Assembly: GCA_947184155.2 (NCBI GenBank) | Contig: CAMXCT020003779.1 | Location: forward strand, 391,427 to 455,426 | Length of the DNA stretch: 64,000 bases | From: Cladocopium goreaui | Taxonomy: Eukaryota; Sar; Dinophyceae; Suessiales; Symbiodiniaceae | Reading direction: 5' to 3' | Shown here: positions 26,019 to 36,510 of the stretch, piece by piece | Numbering within the stretch: position 1 is the stretch's first letter | Layout of the letters: each line of letters begins with the position of its first letter | Program-made: the position numbers and the translations under genes | Notes under the pieces: model-generated | Seen by the model: only the letters and a program-made list of their open reading frames with translations | What the model was told of the DNA's origin: nothing | The model's database searches: none

Positions 26019-26600
26019 TTACTTTGCCTCAATCAGGCTTTTGGCTGGTAGCTCACATCGTCTATAGCCAGAGCGCAACTTGCGCATGACCTCACAGTCC
26101 TCAAACTCTGACTTCTTGTCAACCTTCTTCTGCTGCAAGTCCTCCAAAGTTTCACCTTCAGCAAGCCGAGCTTCCAAAGCTGCAATCTCGCGCAGCTTCT
26201 TCTCGACCTTGCGTGCCTGTTTTTCTTCATCTTCAGTCAAGGCTTGCATCCGAGGCTTCTGTGGTTCAGTCCAGCGCTTCCACTGCTGTTTCTTGGGAGG
26301 TGATGATGCCCATGTTGAAGCTGTGCTCACACCAGACTGACCATTGCTGGCCTCAGACGTCTCACTCTTTGAATCATCTGACGCTCGTGCCTTGGCTCTT
26401 TTCGCCAGTAGCTTGGCACAGTTGCGATTGGTATGACCCTCGCATTTGCAGTAAGTACAGTGTCGCAAGAGCGGACACTCCTTGGCAGTGTGACCCGCAG
26501 TCTTGCAGTACTCACAGCTGCGGAAGAAGGGTAGGTGACAATCAGCAGCACGATGTCCCTTACCCTGGCATCGGGAGCACACTGCTTCAACTGCTGCCAT
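26019..26600 (-). CDS. CCHC zinc-knuckle protein, array copy 2
   Basis: The protein is identical to copy 1; the DNA differs at few sites (for example TTTCACC against TTTCCCC near 26,151). The same three CCHC knuckles and the same upstream relict leader (26,645-26,658) are present. Its spacer shares variants with that of copy 4. Confidence 0.85.
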   Translation of the reverse strand: MAAVEAVCSRCQGKGHRAADCHLPFFRSCEYCKTAGHTAKECPLLRHCTYCKCEGHTNRNCAKLLAKRAKARASDDSKSETSEASNGQSGVSTASTWASSPPKKQQWKRWTEPQKPRMQALTEDEEKQARKVEKKLREIAALEARLAEGETLEDLQQKKVDKKSEFEDCEVMRKLRSGYRRCELPAKSLIEAK

Positions 26601-26644
26601 TGCAAAGAAGTGATTGCTATCCTAAAGACGAAGTACGAAGTGAG

Positions 26645-26660
26645 CCTGAGCCAGAATGCT
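26645..26660 (-). promoter_or_regulatory. Relict spliced leader with AG acceptor, copy 2
   Basis: Same AG plus CATTCTGGCTCAGG at the same distance from the start codon as in copy 1. Confidence 0.65.
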
Positions 26661-27318
26661 GAATGCTCATCGCAGAAACACTCAAATCATTGACATGTGA
26701 TGGAGTGATCATGCGTACTCAAGAATCGGTCACCACTAAAATAAAACAGACCTGTGGAAAGTTGAGAAACCACCAGCTGTGGCAACTTACTTCACGGCAC
26801 TGCACAGTTTTTAGTGATTCATTGGCAAGTTGATATGCTTTCCAATTTGCCAACACCAGTCCAAATGCTCACTGCAATTTCTCCTAGTGACAGGCAGCTA
26901 CGCAGGGTTCAACTGGTTTGAAACTGAATCGGTTCCTCAGGTGAAGTTGCAACTGCATGAGTCGTCATGGGTCCGTTTCAGACTTGTGCACGCGTTTCCT
27001 TTTGTTCCATACAAAAGCAAATCCAAAGAATCTAAATGATTCTAAATGTCTCTTCTCCTAGTCGTGTTCCACTCTTGTTTGCTGTACACAAGTCCAGACT
27101 CAACTTGCAAAGTGGAAAGATCTACTGAATGCAAAGTGATCAAGGCAAGTCATGAGCTAGCTAACTACAGACTGCATCTGTACACTGCACAAAGGATGCT
27201 GCAAGGGCCTCGGGTGAAAGCAACTATAAACATCTATAAATAGATATCTATACACTATGCATCATTATGCATCTACGTTTCGTAGCTCATATCTGACACG
27301 CCTGGACACACCTGGGCG

Positions 27319-27900
27319 TTACTTTGCCTCAATCAGGCTTTTGGCTGGTAGCTCACATCGTCTATAGCCAGAGCGCAACTTGCGCATGACCTCACAGTCC
27401 TCAAACTCTGACTTCTTGTCAACCTTCTTCTGCTGCAAGTCCTCCAAAGTTTCCCCTTCAGCAAGCCGAGCTTCCAGAGCTGTAATCTCGCGCAGCTTCT
27501 TCTCGACCTTGCGTGCCTGTTTTTCTTCATCTTCAGTCAAGGCTTGCATCCGAGGCTTCTGTGGTTCAGTCCAGCGCTTCCACTGCTGTTTCTTGGGAGG
27601 TGATGATGCCCATGTTGAAGCTGTGCTCACACCAGACTGACCATTGCTGGCCTCAGACGTCTCACTCTTTGAATCATCTGACGCTCGTGCCTTGGCTCTT
27701 TTCGCCAGTAGCTTGGCACAGTTGCGATTGGTATGACCTTCGCATTTGCAGTAAGTACAGTGTCGCAAGAGCGGACACTCCTTGGCAGTGTGACCCGCAG
27801 TCTTGCAGTACTCACAGCTGCGGAAGAAGGGTAGGTGACAATCAGCAGCACGATGTCCCTTACCCTGGCATCGGGAGCACACTGCTTCAACTGCTGCCAT
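27319..27900 (-). CDS. CCHC zinc-knuckle protein, array copy 3
   Basis: 193 codons. It differs from copies 1 and 2 by one residue in the charged helix (REITALEARL instead of REIAALEARL). The knuckles are unchanged. A relict leader lies upstream at 27,945-27,958. Its spacer variants match copy 1. Confidence 0.85.
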   Translation of the reverse strand: MAAVEAVCSRCQGKGHRAADCHLPFFRSCEYCKTAGHTAKECPLLRHCTYCKCEGHTNRNCAKLLAKRAKARASDDSKSETSEASNGQSGVSTASTWASSPPKKQQWKRWTEPQKPRMQALTEDEEKQARKVEKKLREITALEARLAEGETLEDLQQKKVDKKSEFEDCEVMRKLRSGYRRCELPAKSLIEAK

Positions 27901-27944
27901 TGCAAAGAAGTGATTGCTATCCTAAAGACGAAGTACGAAGTGAG

Positions 27945-27960
27945 CCTGAGCCAGAATGCT
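27945..27960 (-). promoter_or_regulatory. Relict spliced leader with AG acceptor, copy 3
   Basis: Same AG plus CATTCTGGCTCAGG at the same distance from the start codon as in copy 1. Confidence 0.65.
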
Positions 27961-28618
27961 GAATGCTCATCGCAGAAACACTCAAATCATTGACATGTGA
28001 TGGAGTGATCATGCGTACTCAAGAATCGGTCACCACTAAAATAAAACAGACCTGTGGAAAGTTGAGAAATCACCAGCTGTGGCAACTTACTTCACGGCAC
28101 TGCACAGTTTTTAGTGATTCATTGGCAAGTTGATATGCTTTCCAATTTGCCAACACCAGTCCAAATGCTCACTGCAATTTCTCCTAGTGACAGGCAGCTA
28201 CGCAGGGTTCAACTGGTTTGAAACTGAATCGGTTCCTCACGTGAAGTTGCAACTGCATGAGTCGTCATGGGTCCGTTTCAGACTTGTGCACGCGTTTCCT
28301 TTTGTTCCATACAAAAGCAAATCCAAAGAATTTAAATGATTCTAAATGTCTCTTCTCCTAGTCGTGTTCCACTCTTGTTTGCTGTACACAAGTCCAGACT
28401 CAACTTGCAAAGTGGGAAGATCTACTGAATGCAAAGTGATCAAGGCAAGTCATGAGCTAGCTAACTCCAGACTGCATCTGTACACTGCACAAAGGATGCT
28501 GCAAGGGCCTCGGGTGAAAGCAACTATAAACATCTATAAATAGATATCTATACACTATGCATCATTATGCATCTACGTTTCGTAGCTCATATCTGACACG
28601 CCTGGACACACCTGGGCG

Positions 28619-29200
28619 TTACTTTGCCTCAATCAGGCTTTTGGCTGGTAGCTCACATCGTCTATAGCCAGAGCGCAACTTGCGCATGACCTCACAGTCC
28701 TCAAACTCTGACTTCTTGTCAACCTTCTTCTGCTGCAAGTCCTCCAAAGTTTCCCCTTCAGCAAGCCGAGTTTCCAGAGCTGCAATCTCGCGCAGCTTCT
28801 TCTCGACCTTGCGTGCCTGTTTTTCTTCATCTTCAGTCAAGGCTTGCATCCGAGGCTTCTGTGGTTCAGTCCAGCGCTTCCACTGCTGTTTCTTGGGAGG
28901 TGATGATGCCCATGTTGAAGCTGTGCTCACACCAGACTGACCATTGCTGGCCTCAGACGTCTCACTCTTTGAATCATCTGACGCTCGTGCCTTGGCTCTT
29001 TTCGCCAGTAGCTTGGCACAGTTGCGATTGGTATGACCCTCGCATTTGCAGTAAGTACAGTGTCGCAAGAGCGGACACTCCTTGGCAGTGTGACCCGCAG
29101 TCTTGCAGTACTCACAGCTGCGGAAGAAGGGTAGGTGACAATCAGCAGCACGATGTCCCTTACCCTGGCATCGGGAGCACACTGCTTCAACTGCTGCCAT
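28619..29200 (-). CDS. CCHC zinc-knuckle protein, array copy 4
   Basis: 193 codons, with one residue change in the helix (ALETRL instead of ALEARL). It is the most upstream gene of the array. Its 5-prime flank is unique beyond about 29,298, so any array-level promoter outside the repeated unit would lie to the right of this point. The relict leader is at 29,245-29,258. Confidence 0.85.
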   Translation of the reverse strand: MAAVEAVCSRCQGKGHRAADCHLPFFRSCEYCKTAGHTAKECPLLRHCTYCKCEGHTNRNCAKLLAKRAKARASDDSKSETSEASNGQSGVSTASTWASSPPKKQQWKRWTEPQKPRMQALTEDEEKQARKVEKKLREIAALETRLAEGETLEDLQQKKVDKKSEFEDCEVMRKLRSGYRRCELPAKSLIEAK

Positions 29201-29244
29201 TGCAAAGAAGTGATTGCTATCCTAAAGACGAAGTACGAAGTGAG

Positions 29245-29260
29245 CCTGAGCCAGAATGCT
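29245..29260 (-). promoter_or_regulatory. Relict spliced leader with AG acceptor, copy 4
   Basis: Same AG plus CATTCTGGCTCAGG. It is retained in the copy at the array edge, so the relict predates the amplification. Confidence 0.65.
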
Positions 29261-29582
29261 GAATGCTCATCGCAGAAACCCTCAAATCATTGACATGAGC
29301 AGAAGCCCAAGGACACAATTTTTGCATCGGCAAAAAAAAAATGAAATCGAGGAAATGTGACCATTGGACGCACAAGCTTGGAGGAATAGTTTCTGATTCA
29401 CTGATCCGTTTTTCTGTGCTTCGCCAAAGGATTTGAAATGAGTGTAGATGGACGGTGCCACAAATTGACGGCACAAAGATCGCCAGCCACACACTGGTGC
29501 ACTCTCGCCCTGGCCAGCACGCTCCGTGGCTCCCGGATAGCTGGTCTGTGTCACTTGTACCATTCCATGTGTATATTTTGTA

Positions 29583-31831
29583 CATTGCATTGCATTACAT
29601 CACATTGCATTTCATTACGCCACATCACATTGCATTGCATTGCATCACATCACATTGCATCTCATTATAGACATCAAATGACATTGCATTACATCACATT
29701 GCATTTCATTACGCCACATCACATTGCATTGCATTGCATCACATCACATTGCATCTCATTATAGACATCAAATGACATTGCATTACATCACATTGCATTT
29801 CAATATGCCACATCACATTGCATTGCATTGCATCACATCACATTGCATCTCATTATAGACATCAAATGACATTGCATACATCACATTGCATTTCATTATG
29901 CCACATCACATTGCATTGCATTGCATCACATCACATTGCATCTCTATATAGACATCAAATGACATTGCATTACATCACATTGCATTTCATTATGCCACAT
30001 CACATTGCATTGCGTTGCATCACATCACATTGCATCTCATTATAGACATCAAATGACATTGCATTACATCACATTGCATTTCATTATGCCACATCACATT
30101 GCATTGCATTGCATCACATCACATTGCATCTCATTATAGACATCAAATGACATTGCATTACATCACATTGCATTTCATTACGCCACATCACATTGCATTG
30201 CATTGCATCACATTGCATCTCATTATAGACATCAAATGACATTGCATTACATCACATTGCATTTCATTATGCCACATCACATTGCATTGCATTGCATCAC
30301 ATTGCATCTCATTATAGACATCAAATGACATTGCATTACATCACATTGCATTTCATTACGCCACATCACATTGCATTGCATTGCATCACATCACATTGCA
30401 TCTCATTATAGACATCAAATGACATTGCATTACATCACATTGCATTTCATTACGCCACATCACATTGCATTGCATTGCATCACATCACATTGCATCTCAT
30501 TATAGACATCAAATGACATTGCATTACATCACATTGCATTTCATTACGCCACATCACATTGCATTGCATTGCATCACATCACATTGCATCTCATTATAGA
30601 CATCAAATGACATTGCATTACATCACATTGCATTTCATTACGCCACATCACATTGCATTGCATTGCATCACATCACATTGCATCTCATTATAGACATCAA
30701 ATGACATTGCATTACATCACATTGCATTTCATTACGCCACATCACATTGCATTGCATTGCATCACATCACATTGCATCTCATTATAGACATCAAATGACA
30801 TTGCATTACATCACATTGCATTTCAATATGCCACATCACATTGCATTGCATTGCATCACATCACATTGCATCTCATTATAGACATCAAATGACATTGCAT
30901 ACATCACATTGCATTTCATTATGCCACATCACATTGCATTGCATTGCATCACATCACATTGCATCTCTATATAGACATCAAATGACATTGCATTACATCA
31001 CATTGCATTTCATTATGCCACATCACATTGCATTGCATTGCATCACATCACATTGCATCTCATTATAGACATCAAATGACATTGCATTACATCACATTGC
31101 ATTTCATTACGCCACATCACATTGCATTGCATTGCATCACATTGCATCTCATATAGACATCAAATGACATTGCATTACATCACATTGCATTTCATTATGC
31201 CACATCACATTGCATTGCATTGCATCACAGCATCTCATTATAGACATCAAATGACATTGCATTACATCACATTGCATTTCAATATGCCACATCACATTGC
31301 ATTGCATTGCATCACATCACATTGCATCTCATTATAGACATCAAATGACATTGCATTACATCACATTGCATTTCATTATGCCACATCACATTGCATTGCA
31401 TTGCATCACATTGCATCTCATTATAGACATCAAATGACATTGCATTACATCACATTGCATTTCATTACGCCACATCACATTGCATTGCATTGCATTGCAT
31501 TGCATCACATTACATTGCATCTCATTATAGACATCAAATGACATTGCATTACATCACATTGCATTTCATTACGCCACATCACATTGCATTGCAATGCATT
31601 GCATTGCATCACATCACATTGCATCTCATTATAGACATCAAATGACATTGCATTACATCACATTGCATTTCATTACGCATCACATTGCATTGCATTGCAT
31701 TGCATTGCATCACATCACATTGCATCTCATTATAGACATCAAATGACATTGCATTACATCACATTGCATTTCATTACGCCACATCACATTGCATTGCATT
31801 GCATCACATCACATTGCATCTCATTATAGAC
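29583..31831. repeat. 94-bp minisatellite built from CATTG/CATCA pentamers, about 24 units
   Basis: The unit is 94 bp, itself a chain of CATTG, CATTA, CATCA and CATTT pentamers plus an ATAGACATCAAATGA core. Some units are shortened or lengthened by whole pentamers (for example near 31,490 and 31,595). Reading frames of H, I, T, L and C residues in it are artefacts. Shared variant units show a larger duplication (see findings). Confidence 0.95.
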
Positions 31832-31866
31832 ATCAACAGAGAACAAGCAAATGTGGTGGATTTTGA

Positions 31867-32045
31867 TTTTGCCACTTCATGCCACTTCATGCCACTTCAA
31901 GTGGCGTATGCCGTATGCCACTTCAAGTGGCGTATGCCACTTCAAGTCGCGTATGCTGTATGCCACTTCAAGTGGCATATGCCACTTCAAGTGGCGTATG
32001 CCGTATGCCACTTCAAGTGGCGTATGCCACTTCAAGTGGCGTGCT
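31867..32045. repeat. Array of short palindromes GCCACTT-C-AAGTGGC (left block)
   Basis: Seven or so copies of a 15-bp near-perfect palindrome with a one-base centre are joined by GTAT or GTATGCCGTAT spacers. They sit directly between the 94-bp array and the 41-bp array. Confidence 0.9.
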
Positions 32046-32091
32046 GACTGTGTAGCCTTCGCGTTCCGAGTGGCGTATGCCCCTTAAAGTG

Positions 32092-32937
32092 CAAGCTTTG
32101 TAGTACGAAGTAGTACTGCGGAGTGCCTTGCGCAAGCTTTGTAGTACAAAGTAGTACTGGGAAGTGTTTTGTGCAAGCTTTGTAGTACAAAGTAGTACTG
32201 GGAAGTAGTTTGTGCAAGCTTTGTAGTACAAAGTAGTACTGGGAGTTGTTTTGTGCAATTATTGTAGTACAAAGTAGTACTGGGGAGTGCTTTGCGCAAG
32301 CTTTGTACTACAAAGTAGTACTGCGGAGTGCTTTGTGCAAGCTTTGTAGTACGAAGTAGTACTGGGAATTGTTTTGTGCAACTATTGTAGTACAAAGTAG
32401 TACTGGGAAGTAGTTTGTGCAAGCTTTGCAGTACAAAGTAGTACTGGGAGTTGTTTTGTGCAACTATTGTAGTACAAAGTAGTACTGGGGAGTGCTTTGT
32501 GCAAGCTTTGTAGTACAAAGTAGTACTGCGGAGTGCCTTGTGCAAGCTTTATAGTACAAAGTAGTACTGGGAGTTGTTTTGTGCAACTATTGTAGTACAA
32601 AGTAGTACTGGGGAGTGCTTTGTGCAAGCTTTGTAGTACAAAGTAGTACTGCGGAGTGCCTTGTGCAAGCTTTGTAGTACAAAGTAGTACTGGGAAGTAG
32701 TTTTTTGCAAGCTTTGTAGTACAAAGTAGTACTGGAACGTGTTTTGTGTAAGCTTTGTAGTACAAAGTAGTACTGGAACGTGTTTTGTGTAAGCGTTGTA
32801 ATACAAAGTAGTACTGGGGAGTGTTTTTTGCAAGCTTTGTATTACAAAGTAGTACTGGGAAGTGGTTTGTGCAAGCTTTGTAGCGCACAGTAGTACTGGT
32901 AAGTACTTTGTGCAAGCTTTGTAGTACAAAGGAGTCA
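32092..32937. repeat. 41-bp tandem repeat, about 20 units
   Basis: The unit is GCAAGCTTTGTAGTACAAAG followed by TAGTACTGGGAAGTGTTTTGT with small variants. It contains HindIII-like AAGCTT and nested GTAGTAC/GTACTA inverted repeats. The minus strand has no stop in any of its frames, so three long overlapping frames of 129-216 codons arise with a 41-residue period. They are repeat artefacts. Confidence 0.95.
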
Positions 32938-34015
32938 CGTGGATTTGACAACGTAACTTCCAGAGCTTCTTGGAAGTTGATTGAAAAGGATGTTACAACA
33001 TAGCATCCAGAGCGTCTTGGAAGTGACTTCAAGTGGATGTTACAATGTTACAACGTAGCATCCACCGCCTTGTGGGAGTTACTTGAAACGAGTGTTCTAA
33101 CGTAGCATCTAGAGCGTCTTGGATGTTGATTGAAAGGGATGTTGCGACGTATCATCGAAAGCCTTTTGTACTGTCTTCGAATAAATGTTGCAGCGTAGCA
33201 TCCAGAGCGTCTTGGAGTTGCTTGAAACGGACGTTACAACGCAGTAGTCGCGGCCTTTTGGAAGTTACTTGAAATGTATTGAAATGTATGTTATACCGTA
33301 GCATCTAAGGCGTCTATTGGGTTGACTAAAAAGGGATGTTGCAACGTAGCATCCAAAGTCTCCTGCAAGTGACTTCAAGTGCATGTCACAACATAGCATC
33401 CAGAGCTTCAAGGAAGTTGATTGAAATTGATGTTACAACATACATCCAGAGCGTCCTGGAAGTGACTTCAAGTGGATGTTGCAACGTAGCATCCACCGCC
33501 TTGTGGGAGTTGCTTGAAACGAGTGTTAAAATTTAGCATCTAGAGCGTCTTGGATGTTGCTTGAAAAAGATGTTGCAGCGTATCATCGAAAGCCTTTTGA
33601 ACTCCTTCGAATAAATGTTACAGCGTAGCATCCAGAGCGTCTTGGAGTTGATTGAAATGGACGTTACAACGTAGTAGCCACGGCCTTGTGGGAGTTACTT
33701 GAATCTGAAATGTGTGTTATAACGTAGCATCTAGGGCGTTGGTAGTTGATTGAAAGGGATATTGTAACGTAGCATCCAAAGCCTCTTGGAAGTTCCTTCA
33801 CGTGCATTTTACAACGTAGCTTCCAGAGCTTCATGGAAGTTGATTGAAATGGATGTTACAAAATACATCCAGAGCGTCCTGGAAGTGACTTCAAGTGGAT
33901 GGTCCAACGTAGCACCCAGCGCATCTTGCAAGTGACTTCTAGTGGATGTTACAACGTAGCTTCCAGAGCTTCTTGGAAGTTGATTGACATGGATGTTACA
34001 ACGTACATACATCTG
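32938..34015. repeat. Degenerate 40-50-bp tandem repeat
   Basis: The recurrent core is GTTACAACGTAGCATCCAGA with GCGTCTTGGAAGTTGATTGA; unit length varies around 47 bp and sequence divergence is much higher than in the neighbouring arrays. About 23 units. No stable reading frame. Confidence 0.9.
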
Positions 34016-34282
34016 TATTTTTGACTCCTGGCATCTGCGCCTTGGCATGAGGCACTTTCAGAGCTGCTTCTGTTTCATTATGTTTCATTCATCTTACCCG
34101 TAGCCTGAAAACAGCCAAACCGGCAGAGCAATAAGTACATGAGATGGCGCACTTGTAAACGTAGAGCTAAAACCCTTGGATTCAAGGAAAAAATCAGGAA
34201 TTTCCAGGAGAATCTAGGAAGTTTGGGAAATCCATTCTCGCCACTTTGCCCCTCGCCCCTAAAGCAGTCTAATGAAGTAGTA

Positions 34283-34702
34283 TACTAGCAGCAGTAGTAG
34301 AAGTAGTCGTAGCCATAGCCGTAGCCGTAGCCGTAGGAGGAGGAGTAGTAGTAGTAGTAGCGGTAGTAGGAGTAGTAGCAGTAGTAGCAGTAGTAGCAGT
34401 AGTAGCAGTATATAGCAGTATATAGCAGTATATAGCAGTATATAGCAGTATATAGCAGTATATAGTAGTATATAGCAGTATATAGTAGTATATAGTAGTA
34501 TATAGTAGTATATAGTAGTATATAGTAGTATATAGTAGTATATAGTAGTATATAGTAGTATATAGTAGTATATAGTAGTATATAGTAGTATATAGTAGTA
34601 TATAGTAGTATATAGTAGTATATAGTAGTATATAGTAGTATATAGTAGTATATAAGTAGTAGTAAGTAGTAGTAAGTAGTAGTAAGTAGTAGTAGTAGTA
34701 GT

Positions 34703-34786
<84 letters not shown>

Positions 34787-34993
34787 CAGTAGTAGTAGTA
34801 GTAGAAGTAGAGTAGTAGTAGTAGTAGTACTACTAGTAGTAGTAGTAGTAGTACTAGTAGTAGTAGTAGTAGTAGTACTAGTAGTAGTAGTAGTAGTAGT
34901 AGTAGGAGTAGTAGCAGTAGCAGTAGCAGTAGCAGTAGCAGTAGCAGCAGTAGTAGCAGTAGTAGCAGTAGTAGCAGTAGTAGTAGTAGTAGT
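34283..34993. repeat. (GTA)n trinucleotide and (AGTATATAGC)n 10-bp repeats
   Basis: A GTAGTAGTA tract is interrupted at about 34,400-34,650 by some 25 copies of a 10-bp AGTATATAG[CT] unit, with AGTAGC and ACTAGT variants near the ends. It generates spurious poly-Leu, poly-Tyr and poly-Thr frames. The 34,016-34,282 gap holds nothing I can assign. Confidence 0.95.
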
Positions 34994-35037
34994 ACGCGTC
35001 GTCGTAACAGCACTCGTAGTCGTAATGTCCCACCGTG

Positions 35038-35439
35038 CGCATGCCACTTCATGCCACTTCAAGTGGCGCATGCCACTTCAAGTGGCGTGCCACTTCGAGT
35101 GGCGTATGCCACTTCGAGTGGCGTGTCGCACCTGGAGCATGCCACTTCATGCCACTTCAAGTGGCGCATGCCACTTCGAGTGGCGCACGCACAGTGAGCA
35201 TGCCACTTCATGCCACTTCATGCCACTTCAAGTGGCGCACGCACAGTGCATGCCACTTCATGCCACTTCATGCCACTTCAAGTGGCGTATGCCACTTCAA
35301 GTGGCGTATGCCGTATGCCACTTCAAGTGGCGCACGCACAGTGAGCATGCCACTTCATGCCACTTCAAGTGGCGCACAAACAGTGAGCATGCCACTTCAT
35401 GCCACTTCAAGTGGCGTGAAGTGGCGTGAAGTGGCGAAA
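35038..35439. repeat. Array of short palindromes GCCACTT-C-AAGTGGC (right block)
   Basis: The same palindrome family as at 31,867-32,045, with TTCGAG variants and CATGCCACTTCAT linkers. It ends the composite repeat region. From 35,440 to 35,870 there is only an ambiguous plus-strand frame. Confidence 0.9.
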
Positions 35440-35874
35440 TCGGTTTACGCACCTCCTGCGTGCTCAATGTTTCATCAGGTCACTCATCGGAAAAAAAACT
35501 GCAAGGTAAGGTTACCACTACAAGCTTTTGAACCCCAAAAAGCTATAGCAAGCTGATGCATGAGAAGTTGATAAGATGCCCCCCAATGCACCATGATTCA
35601 TGCCTGCCATGTGTTTTCTCCATGGTTTCTTGAAGCTGCTGCAAAAACAGATTTCTCTGCGAATCGTTTGTGTCAGCTTAGCTCACAAGCCAGCTTATCC
35701 TGGCAAACTCCCAAGAGAGTTAACTAAGCGGCTGGCTTCCAAAAAGTGGCCCCAAAAGAGCTCAAACCGTGCCCGTCTCAGTGGAACTATCAATCCCAGC
35801 TCAGCAAACCTGCAGGGAACAAATGAAAATCTTGGTTAGGTTGGAACAGGCTGGGGTCTCTTTGGAGGTGCTGA

Positions 35875-36456
35875 TTATGATGATGAAATGAGTGAAACTT
35901 TAAAATCAAATTTATTTGACCAGAAATAGGCCTTAACAGGGCGACCCACTTTCAGCGACAAAGGATGCTGCAAGATGCAGTAAGGCTTCTGGATCTTTGA
36001 GCAAGCATTGACCCGGTCATACCTGAACCTGAATACCTTTTGAACAGTGCTGCTGGCCGCAACTTCCGTGAGGCAATCCCCAAACCATGTCTTGCAAGTT
36101 GCTGGCTTGGAACTGTTGTTGAGCACCTTGAACGTGTGGCCATTGCTGACCTTGACTGAGAATCCATCAGTGTCTGCGCTGGCCTGACGGGAAATTTCAG
36201 CATACGAGATGGTATATTGGGTGATCTTTTTCTGGCGCTCCAGCAGCACAAGGTAGCGGTATATGGTCATCACTTTGGTGTTCCCATTCTCCGGAGAAAT
36301 GCTGGAATAATCGACTTGGATCAAGGTCTTGTCACCTTTTTCCCACTCCACAGGTAGCCCTTCTTCAGCATAAGACACGGGAATATACCTGGGACTAAGT
36401 TGAATCTTTGAAGAACATGTGGTGGACTTGTAAAAAAAACCTGGTGGAAACATCAT
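35875..36456 (-). CDS. Candidate exon, unknown protein
   Basis: A CCACCAG acceptor at about 36,444 is followed by an open frame of more than 180 codons ending VSLISSS plus stop. It has natural composition, for example QLSPRYIPVSYAEEGLPVEW and DTDGFSVKVSNGHTFKVLNN. It lies just downstream of the terminal exon at 36,511-37,223, so it is either a separate gene or that gene uses alternative ends. The fold and family are not recognised. Confidence 0.45.
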   Translation of the reverse strand: MMFPPGFFYKSTTCSSKIQLSPRYIPVSYAEEGLPVEWEKGDKTLIQVDYSSISPENGNTKVMTIYRYLVLLERQKKITQYTISYAEISRQASADTDGFSVKVSNGHTFKVLNNSSKPATCKTWFGDCLTEVAASSTVQKVFRFRYDRVNACSKIQKPYCILQHPLSLKVGRPVKAYFWSNKFDFKVSLISSS

Positions 36457-36510
36457 AAAAAAAAAACAAAAAATGCAACTTTGAGCTCCAAAAAAGTTTC
36501 AAGGCTTAGT

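Larger units (their letters stand above)
24417..29298 (-). repeat. Head-to-tail 1,300-bp gene array (3.75 units)
   Basis: Four nearly identical genes repeat at exactly 1,300-bp spacing, with about 718 bp between one stop and the next start. Homology begins at 24,417 (CAAATCCAAAGAAT) and stops at about 29,298 inside the sequence upstream of the last gene, giving three complete units and one partial unit. Divergence is only a handful of substitutions per unit. Tandem arrays with short intergenic spacers are a known arrangement for highly expressed dinoflagellate genes. Confidence 0.95.

Noticed and set aside
24446-28543. A 65-codon plus-strand frame repeated four times (starts MSLLLVVFHSCLLYTSPDST)
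   Set aside because: It lies in the spacer downstream of each zinc-knuckle gene; repetition follows from the array, and substitutions change its residues without constraint.
24913-29262. 149-codon plus-strand frames opposite the zinc-knuckle genes
   Set aside because: Antisense shadows of the conserved minus-strand gene.
29438-31337. Plus-strand frames rich in H, I, A, S and L
   Set aside because: Translations of the CATTG/CATCA pentamer minisatellite.
29583-31831. CRISPR-like regular repeat array
   Set aside because: Units are directly contiguous without unique spacers, and there are no cas genes; the context is eukaryotic.
34259-35071. Long frames of 255-270 codons on the minus strand
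   Set aside because: Poly-Leu, poly-Tyr and poly-Thr translations of (GTA)n and 10-bp repeats.
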